Positions 58,807-64,000 of a stretch of 64,000 nucleotides of DNA are shown piece by piece; positions within the stretch are counted from its first letter, which is position 1, and each line of letters starts with the position of its first letter. The DNA lies in NCBI GenBank assembly GCA_029975055.1, contig JARKPU010000013.1:434001-498000 (forward strand), read 5' to 3'. A program made the position numbers and the translations under genes. The notes beneath the pieces were generated by a model. That model was not told the origin of the DNA and did not search any database. It saw nothing but the letters and a program-made list of their open reading frames with translations. This DNA is from Anaerolinea sp. Its GTDB lineage: Bacteria > Chloroflexota > Anaerolineae > Anaerolineales > Anaerolineaceae.

Positions 58807-59658
58807 CTATTGGTGGATCCCCCTGCGCATGAGCAGCAGGTAAATGCCCATGATGAGAATCACAATCGACCCTGTATTGCTGATGAAATTAACGGCGTTG
58901 CCCGGCTCTCCGCCGATGTACAACCCCCATCCCACCACGGCTTGCAGACCGCCGGGGATGAGCGGCCACCAGATGAAACGGTGTGTAATTGCCCGGCTCA
59001 AAAGGGTGATCAATACCCAGCCAATGCCGAACAGGACGAGCATCACCCCCGTCTTCGAAAGCGCCGTAGAGGCATAGGTAGTGCCCCAGGGGATATAAAC
59101 CCCCAGCCCAGACCCGAACAGCAGGCACCCGGGGATGATCATCCCGATCCATTTTTCTACCAGCCCGACGATCACAAAGGCCAGCCCAAGGCCGATTCCC
59201 AGCGAGAGGGCAAAATCAACGATCCGCAGCGTGGTGGTGAGCAGGGTGAAGCCCACCGAAGCGAACACGGCCAGCGGAAAGAGCGGCCACCAGATAAACC
59301 GGGCATACCAGCGGTGCAGGCTGGCCGACACCAGCGCGAAACCCGCCCCGGTGGAGAGCAGGAAAAGGCCGACCTTTTGAATTCCTGTCCAGCCAGCGCG
59401 CAAGTCAAACCACAAAGCCAGGCCAAGGCCGATCCCGCCGACGATCCACCCGGCGATCGTAAAGCCCATCGAATGCTGCCGGTGACCGGCGAAGAGCAGG
59501 ACCATCCCCCCAGCCAGCACCGAGATTGGCGCCAGCCATCCAAGGTGCAATAATTGATCGAGCAGCACCAGCCCTCCGCCGAAGATCAGCGCTGCGCCAA
59601 CCGGCCTGCGCCAGGATTCTCCGCCGAATTTTGTGGGATGGTTATATTCGTCCAACAT
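58807..59658 (-). CDS. Multi-helix membrane protein, paralogue 3
   Basis: The 283-residue protein has a soluble N-terminus of about 15 residues and about eight or nine helices in repeated pairs. The linking phrases are FIWWPLFPLAV, KWIGMIIPGCLLFGSGLG and FIWWPLIPGGLQAV, clearly the same unit as in the gene at 48217. The start at 59658 has GAGG 6 nt upstream; the frame is open to a GTG at 59673. Function unknown. It sits between typA and the response-regulator gene. Confidence 0.7.
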   Translation of the reverse strand: MLDEYNHPTKFGGESWRRPVGAALIFGGGLVLLDQLLHLGWLAPISVLAGGMVLLFAGHRQHSMGFTIAGWIVGGIGLGLALWFDLRAGWTGIQKVGLFLLSTGAGFALVSASLHRWYARFIWWPLFPLAVFASVGFTLLTTTLRIVDFALSLGIGLGLAFVIVGLVEKWIGMIIPGCLLFGSGLGVYIPWGTTYASTALSKTGVMLVLFGIGWVLITLLSRAITHRFIWWPLIPGGLQAVVGWGLYIGGEPGNAVNFISNTGSIVILIMGIYLLLMRRGIHQ

Positions 59659-59748
59659 GAGATGCCTCGTCACAATAGAATAAACGATATCGACCCAGGC
59701 ATTATGTGGCGCAAGTCATAATCGAGTCACACTCTGGTAACACCCGTC

Positions 59749-60402
59749 TCATGCCAGCCAACCCAGCTCCCGCGCGCGGATCACCGCCTGCAGACGGTCC
59801 TTCACCCCCAGTTTCGAGAGGATATTCGAAAGGTGGTTCTTGACCGTCCCCTCCGAAATGACCAGCTGCTCGGCAATCTCTTTGTTGCTGTCGCCGGAAG
59901 CCACCAGCCGCAAGATCTCCTGTTCGCGCGGCGACAGCGGTTCGACCGATTCGGCCCCGCGGCTCGCGCTCGAGCGCGGGATGCGCGCAAACTCGGCAAT
60001 CACTTTTGCCGTGATCGACGGCAGTAAGAAGTACTCGCCCCGCGACGCAGCGCGAATGGCGTCGAACAGTTTGTTCGACGATACATCTTTCAACAAATAA
60101 CCGATCGCCCCGGCGCGCAGCCCATCGAATACCAGTTCATCGTCGTCAAAAGTCGTCAGGGCGATGACGCGGCAGGAAGGAAGGATCGCGCGCAGCCGCT
60201 CGGTGGCCTTCACGCCATCCAGCACCGGCATGCGCAAATCCATCAACACCACCTCGGGTTGGGTTTGGGCGGCAATCCGCAGGGCTTCCTCTCCGTTCGA
60301 GGCCTCACCGACCAGCTCGAAATCCGGCTGGACAGACAACAAGGTGCGTAAGCCCTCTCGAAAGAGAGCTTGATCATCGACAATCAAAATCCGAATGGCC
60401 AT
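59749..60402 (-). CDS. NarL/LuxR family response regulator
   Basis: The 217-residue protein has a complete receiver: acidic pair at D9-D10, phosphate-accepting D55 in VVLMDLRMP, and Thr and Lys in ALTTFDD and YLLKDV. The C-terminal LuxR-type helix-turn-helix (about 150-217: PLSPREQEILRLVASG, NKEIAEQLVISEGTVKNHLSNILSKLGV in part) binds DNA. It starts 3 nt after the kinase gene with GGAG, so the two form a two-component system. Targets are unknown; the neighbouring membrane protein is a candidate. Confidence 0.93.
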   Translation of the reverse strand: MAIRILIVDDQALFREGLRTLLSVQPDFELVGEASNGEEALRIAAQTQPEVVLMDLRMPVLDGVKATERLRAILPSCRVIALTTFDDDELVFDGLRAGAIGYLLKDVSSNKLFDAIRAASRGEYFLLPSITAKVIAEFARIPRSSASRGAESVEPLSPREQEILRLVASGDSNKEIAEQLVISEGTVKNHLSNILSKLGVKDRLQAVIRARELGWLA

Positions 60403-60405
60403 ACG

Positions 60406-61584
60406 CTACTCCGGAATGATAATTTCAATCTCGAATCCTTTCCCTCGCGACGTGTTGATGTTCATTTTGCCGTCGAGGAGGTTCACTCGTTCGCGCATGC
60501 CGATCAACCCGAACCCTCCGTTTGGGTAGTCCGATCCGATCCCATCGTCTTCGATGAGTAACCGGACGGCTTTGGGCTGCTCAAAATCCAGGGTGACCTT
60601 GAACGTTGTAGCCGCGGCATGTTTGATGGTGTTGTTAATGCTTTCTTGCACGGCGCGGTAAACCGTCAGTTGCAGCTCGGGAGAAAGAGAGCGCACTTCG
60701 CCGCATGTGGTCAAAGTGACAGTTAAACCGGCATTCTCACCGCTCTTCAACACCGATTGGATCTGGTTGAGCAGGTCGGCCCGTTCGTCGAAACGTTCGC
60801 GCAGGGCCGAGACCGACTGGCGCACGTCCATCAATGCGTCTTGGGTGATGTTCTCAGCCTTGCTGAGCAATTCGGCGCTGCGTTCTGGGTCCACCGAAAG
60901 CACTGCCCTGGCCGCTTTGACCTGCATGTTCAGGGCCGTCAGGTGGTGGCCGATTCCATCGTGGATCTCCCGCGCCATGCGGTTGCGTTCCTGCTCCACA
61001 GCCAGCATCTCCATTTGAATCGCCGATTCTCTCAACCTCTGGTTGGCCTCAGATAATTCCGCTGCCAGTTGGTGGATTTCGCGGCGCGATTTCTCCTCGC
61101 TGAGAGCCATTTGCGTGAAAACCAGGATGAATACCTGCCCCGCCAGGAAGATCGGCAGGTTGCCGATGGTTATATCCCACGAGCCGGACACAACCCGCAG
61201 GGCCACCGCATAGGTAACCGCTATACCTGCGTTGGTGGCATAACGCCAGATTTCGGGCAAGAGCACCACACTCTGACCCGCCAGCGGCAGCAAGAGCATC
61301 GCCGCGAACCCGGTCGCCCCGCCCAGGAACAGGATGGTCATGCCCAGGCAAAGCTGCACGACGAAATACGAGACCCGGATCGGCAGCCCGACCGGCGAAA
61401 CATAAGCATAACCGTAAATACCGATTGCGATATAAGCAATGCCGAGCAAGATGATGATGACCAGCCAACTCACCGAGAGCGTGGTGACGTTCGAGAAAAT
61501 GGTGAAGTACGCCGCCAGGACAACCACCGCAAACCCCAGGTCGGCGATGCTCCCCGTCCGGATAGGTCGAGACAGCTGGTTCAT
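60406..61584 (-). CDS. HisKA_3 family membrane sensor histidine kinase
   Basis: The 392-residue protein has about six membrane helices (residues 15-160) without a large external domain, a coiled coil (about 163-200), the dimerisation and phosphorylation helix MAREIHDGIGHHLTALN with H209 (counted from the GTG) and the ATPase domain with ESINNTIKHAAA (N box) and EDDGIGSD and GFGLIGMRERV (G boxes). It resembles DesK/LiaS-type sensors of membrane state. A TATAAT box ends 7 nt before the ATG at 61584, so the mRNA is probably leaderless. Confidence 0.92.
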   Translation of the reverse strand: MNQLSRPIRTGSIADLGFAVVVLAAYFTIFSNVTTLSVSWLVIIILLGIAYIAIGIYGYAYVSPVGLPIRVSYFVVQLCLGMTILFLGGATGFAAMLLLPLAGQSVVLLPEIWRYATNAGIAVTYAVALRVVSGSWDITIGNLPIFLAGQVFILVFTQMALSEEKSRREIHQLAAELSEANQRLRESAIQMEMLAVEQERNRMAREIHDGIGHHLTALNMQVKAARAVLSVDPERSAELLSKAENITQDALMDVRQSVSALRERFDERADLLNQIQSVLKSGENAGLTVTLTTCGEVRSLSPELQLTVYRAVQESINNTIKHAAATTFKVTLDFEQPKAVRLLIEDDGIGSDYPNGGFGLIGMRERVNLLDGKMNINTSRGKGFEIEIIIPE

Positions 61585-61591
61585 CACTCAA

Positions 61592-61597
61592 ATTATA
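61592..61597 (-). promoter_or_regulatory. Leaderless-type promoter of the sensor kinase gene
   Basis: TATAAT on the minus strand with 7 nt to the ATG at 61584. Predicted start at 61585. No Shine-Dalgarno sequence and no clear -35. Confidence 0.55.
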
Positions 61598-61634
61598 GCA
61601 GTCAAAGTGGGCTTAAAATAATGGGCAGCAGCGA

Positions 61635-61640
61635 TATAAT
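61635..61640 (+). promoter_or_regulatory. -10 box of the FmdB-type zinc ribbon gene
   Basis: TATAAT, predicted start near 61647, leader about 18 nt containing AGGAGG before the ATG at 61665. It is divergent from the leaderless kinase promoter 40 bp away. Confidence 0.55.
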
Positions 61641-61664
61641 ACAGACAATTATCAGGAGGTTGGT

Positions 61665-61904
61665 ATGCCCCTTTACGAATACGTCTGCAATGACTGTGGC
61701 ACACATTTCGACATGCTGCGCTCCTTCAAGGATGCCGATCAGCCGGCTAAGTGCAAGCACTGCTTGTCAGAGAAGACCACGCGGGCCATTTCTGTTTTCT
61801 ACGCGCAGTCCGATGGCCGGTCGGTCGTTTCTACAGGCGGCGGGTGCGCTGGGTGCGGAGGAGGTTCCTGCTCCTCCTGCGGAAGCCACCAGCACAGCAA
61901 CTAG
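61665..61904 (+). CDS. FmdB family zinc ribbon protein
   Basis: The 79-residue protein has the MPLYEYVCNDCG start with Cys8 and Cys11 and a second pair CKHC, forming the zinc ribbon of FmdB-type putative regulatory proteins. The C-terminus has a Gly/Cys-rich stretch (CAGCGGGSCSSCG) that adds five cysteines. Despite the name, a link to formamidase expression is not general. It is followed 17 nt later by the SDR gene in the same direction. Confidence 0.88.
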   Translation: MPLYEYVCNDCGTHFDMLRSFKDADQPAKCKHCLSEKTTRAISVFYAQSDGRSVVSTGGGCAGCGGGSCSSCGSHQHSN

Positions 61905-61920
61905 CCCCTGAACCCACGCG

Positions 61921-62784
61921 ATGAAAAACCTGAAGAATAAACTGGCGCTGATCACAGGCGGATCGAGCGGTATCGGCCTTGCCTGCGCAAAGATCCTCGC
62001 GCGCATGCAAACCAACCTCATTCTCGTCGCCAGAGATGAAGAGAAGCTGGCCTCGGCCGTGGCGCTGCTCAAAGAGCTTGCCGTTTCGCCGGAGCAGATG
62101 ATCACGTACTTCCGCGTCGATGTGGCAAACCATGCCGAAGTCGAAACGGCTGCGCGCGAAATTCAAGCGCGATATGGCCCACCGGATTTAATCATCAACT
62201 CGGCAGGCGTGGTTCACCCGGGCCAGTTCACCGCCCTCGATCTGGAGAAATTCTCCTGGATGATGGATATCAACTACCATGGCACGGTGAATGTGTTGAA
62301 GTTCTTCCTTCCGGCCATGGTCGAGCGGCAATCCGGCCACATTGTCAACATCTCTTCGATGGCAGGCTTTATGGGCGTGTATGGTTATTCCGCCTATGGA
62401 GCATCGAAATTCGCCGTCAGAGGGTTGAGCGATGCGCTGCGCGTGGAATTGAAACCCCACCATGTGCAGGTTTCGATTGTCTTCCCCCCGGATACCGACA
62501 CCCCTCAACTGGCATACGAAAACCGCTACAAAGATGCCGTCCTCCTGGCAGCCGAAGAAGGCATTCCAGCCCTCTCTCCGGATGTGGTCGCTCAGGCAAT
62601 TGTCAAAGGGATTCTGAAAGATCGCTATATCATCACGCCCGGCTTCATCAGCTCATTTTTCTTCTGGCTGAACGGATTGACCGGCGGGGGTCTCTTTTAC
62701 AGGATCATAGACCTCCTGGCTGCCGACGCGTTCAACAAGGTCAGGCGTAACCCAGGCAAATACAGTCACCATCACGTAACATAA
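61921..62784 (+). CDS. Short-chain dehydrogenase related to 3-ketodihydrosphingosine reductase
   Basis: The 287-residue protein has the SDR cofactor loop TGGSSGIGLA (residues 13-22), NSAG near 92-95 (NAG-type motif), the catalytic Ser in NISSMAG and YSAYGASKFA (Tyr and Lys). The segment FPPDTDTPQLAYEN is close to the PPDTDTPG motif of 3-ketosphinganine reductases, and a hydrophobic C-terminal hairpin (FISSFFFWLNGL) fits their membrane association. It may reduce a ketosphinganine or similar long-chain ketone. No Shine-Dalgarno sequence is seen. Its last 132 nt overlap ctaA on the other strand. Confidence 0.83.
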   Translation: MKNLKNKLALITGGSSGIGLACAKILARMQTNLILVARDEEKLASAVALLKELAVSPEQMITYFRVDVANHAEVETAAREIQARYGPPDLIINSAGVVHPGQFTALDLEKFSWMMDINYHGTVNVLKFFLPAMVERQSGHIVNISSMAGFMGVYGYSAYGASKFAVRGLSDALRVELKPHHVQVSIVFPPDTDTPQLAYENRYKDAVLLAAEEGIPALSPDVVAQAIVKGILKDRYIITPGFISSFFFWLNGLTGGGLFYRIIDLLAADAFNKVRRNPGKYSHHHVT

Positions 62785-63648
62785 CCAGATCAGAGTGGTG
62801 ACCAGCAAATGCACCAGTTGCAGCCAGACGGGCGCCAGCAGGATGATATTCAACATGCCCAGCGCCAGTTGCAGGCCGAACAACCCTGCCAGCATGGATG
62901 ACACGGCGTTCAGCGGCCGCTCGGCTCGCCTCCTGCGAAGCCAGAAGCTGAACCACACCGCATAACTGCCCACAACAACGGCAATCACCGGGTGGAACAC
63001 TCGCAGGCGAATGAGAAAGTGCGCCGCGGGGTCGATATCTTGCCGCAAGCCTTCTGCGAGCGACCCGGCCGGAAACAGGGTATCACCCAGGGCGGTGATT
63101 GCACCGCTTGCCGCCAGCAGGAACATCCCCAGCACACCCGCCACACTAAACCACCTCGCCGTGAGGGCTTTCGGCGCCGGCAATGGCGCGCCAACCGTCA
63201 GCCACCAGGACGTGACCAACAGGCTTGCCAGCAGCAGGAAGGTGTTCGCCAGGTGGGCGATCATCGAAACCGCCCGGGTGAGGGATGCGTTGTACTCCAC
63301 CAGCTCGAAGAGCACCAGGCCGGCCCCCAGGAGTGACTCGACGATGATGAAGACACCGATCAACGCGCTGCTTGTGCGCAATCGGCTGCCGCGTGGATAA
63401 ACCCGCCAGACCCAGATAATTAGAGCCAGGATCAGGAGCAGCGTGACCCCGCTGGTGACGCGGTGCGTGAACTCGATCACTGTTTCCAGCGCCGGCGCTC
63501 GCGGAACCACCACTCCGTTGCACAAAGGCCAATGCGAACCGCACCCCGCCCCCGAACCGGTAGCGCGCACAAAAGCCCCAAAGACAATCACAAACAGGTT
63601 ATATGCCAGAACGAACCAGGAGAATTTCGCCAGTCTGCTCAGCCGCAT
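62653..63648 (-). CDS. ctaA: Heme A synthase (CtaA/COX15 family)
   Basis: The 331-residue membrane protein has eight helices. GAFVRATGSGAGCGSHWPLCNG (about 24-45) holds the conserved Cys pair of the first loop, EFTHRVTSGV (near 60) and MIAHLANTFLL (near 130) hold heme-ligand His residues, and FHPVIAVVVG and QLVHLLVTTLIW hold those of the second half. It oxidises heme O to heme A for cytochrome oxidase, implying aerobic respiration. The C-terminal tail (ETPAGQSVQPEEK) is encoded opposite the SDR gene. GAGG precedes the ATG. Confidence 0.92.
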   Translation of the reverse strand: MRLSRLAKFSWFVLAYNLFVIVFGAFVRATGSGAGCGSHWPLCNGVVVPRAPALETVIEFTHRVTSGVTLLLILALIIWVWRVYPRGSRLRTSSALIGVFIIVESLLGAGLVLFELVEYNASLTRAVSMIAHLANTFLLLASLLVTSWWLTVGAPLPAPKALTARWFSVAGVLGMFLLAASGAITALGDTLFPAGSLAEGLRQDIDPAAHFLIRLRVFHPVIAVVVGSYAVWFSFWLRRRRAERPLNAVSSMLAGLFGLQLALGMLNIILLAPVWLQLVHLLVTTLIWLCYVMVTVFAWVTPDLVERVGSQEVYDPVKETPAGQSVQPEEK

Positions 63649-63832
63649 GGTTGCCTCGATGAGTTAATCTTACCCTTCCTTGTGGGACTGTGCAATCCCA
63701 GGTCACATCCCCGGCTGAGGGCCTGTCATGTGCCTTCACCCGGCCCACCCTTCGGCCTTTTATGACTTCCAGCACATTTCGCTTTCGAGGCGCAAACATA
63801 CACTTGGAATTAACCCGCTCTCGGAGGCCCAA

Positions 63833-64000
63833 ATGAATATCCTGCTGGTTTACCCTGAATTCCCCGACACCTTTTGGAGCTTTAAACACGCTTTACGTTT
63901 TATTCACAAGAGGGCATCCTCTCCACCGCTTGGGCTGGTGACGGTGGCGGCAATGCTCCCCCAAAATTGGGTCAAACGCCTCGTCGATATGAATATCGAG
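63833..64000 (+). CDS. B12-binding domain radical SAM protein (start only)
   Basis: Only the first 56 residues are present: [17 protein letters not shown], then the segment with [16 protein letters not shown], ending [10 protein letters not shown]. This is the usual N-terminus of radical SAM proteins with a cobalamin-binding Rossmann domain, where the PPLGL motif follows the first strand. The radical SAM CxxxCxxC motif lies beyond the window edge. GGAGG is 6 nt before the ATG. Confidence 0.8.
   Translation, partial: MNILLVYPEFPDTFWSFKHALRFIHKRASSPPLGLVTVAAMLPQNWVKRLVDMNIE

Noticed and set aside
1-64000. CRISPR arrays, rRNA or tRNA genes
   Set aside because: No regularly spaced repeats, no cloverleaf with a T-arm GTTCGA context outside coding genes, and no rRNA-like stretch were seen.

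Overview
The window reads as a typical stretch of a moderately GC-rich chromosome from the Chloroflexota, most likely class Anaerolineae. This is inferred from coenzyme F420 genes together with molybdenum hydroxylases, an ATP-dependent PEP carboxykinase, an NBR1-Ig-like surface protein, a double-ATPase ECF transporter, a PT-rich lipoprotein and the absence of outer-membrane biogenesis genes. No rRNA, tRNA, CRISPR array, insertion sequence or prophage was seen.

Region 1 (1-17219) is the most distinctive part. After a truncated divergent M20 peptidase, a single co-directional run of fifteen tightly packed genes starts behind a structured leader of about 240 nt. The order is ssnA, then a coenzyme F420 cassette (npdG, cofE, a 2H-phosphoesterase-like gene, cofD, cofC, an LLM-type F420 oxidoreductase), then two complete molybdenum hydroxylases with different domain fusions, xdhC, a small two-helix membrane protein, and finally yqeB and mocA. 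ssnA, yqeB, mocA and the FeS-Mo fusion are hallmarks of selenium-dependent molybdenum hydroxylase (SDMH) loci. Placing F420 biosynthesis and F420 redox enzymes inside such a locus suggests a purine- or other heteroaromatic-oxidising pathway whose electrons pass through F420. This is the best candidate here for an undescribed system.

Region 2 (17216-34429) is housekeeping. It holds a CtpA-like protease, a class IV aminotransferase, a MrfAB-like repair pair whose helicase carries an inserted HNH motif, a prepilin peptidase, pckA, a large glycosidase-like lipoprotein, nusB, an Asp23 protein, a LarA-family racemase with a duplicated promoter segment, an orphan gyrase A C-terminal propeller, a tyrosine recombinase and yjjX.

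Region 3 (34431-43530) contains an ECF vitamin-type transporter (T, S and fused ATPases) adjoining two tandem SAM hydroxide adenosyltransferases and an MFS exporter, then a TPR protein and a ParB-like/universal-stress fusion.

Region 4 (43798-64000) has a second MFS gene behind an AT-rich palindrome, a small phosphatase, a second XdhC protein, convergent tat genes, sugar metabolism genes (a DUF4432-like epimerase fold, a RhaD-like aldolase, a GH20 enzyme, a fucose/arabinose isomerase-like protein), three related multi-helix membrane proteins, two LuxR-type regulators (one with its kinase), an HtrA-like protease, typA, an FmdB zinc ribbon, a ketosphinganine-reductase-like SDR overlapping ctaA tail to tail by 132 bp, and the start of a B12-binding radical SAM gene.

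Starts were set from Shine-Dalgarno spacing where possible. At least four genes instead have a -10 box ending 6-7 nt before the ATG and no Shine-Dalgarno sequence, so leaderless transcription is likely in this organism. All family names come from reading the proteins; no database search was run.
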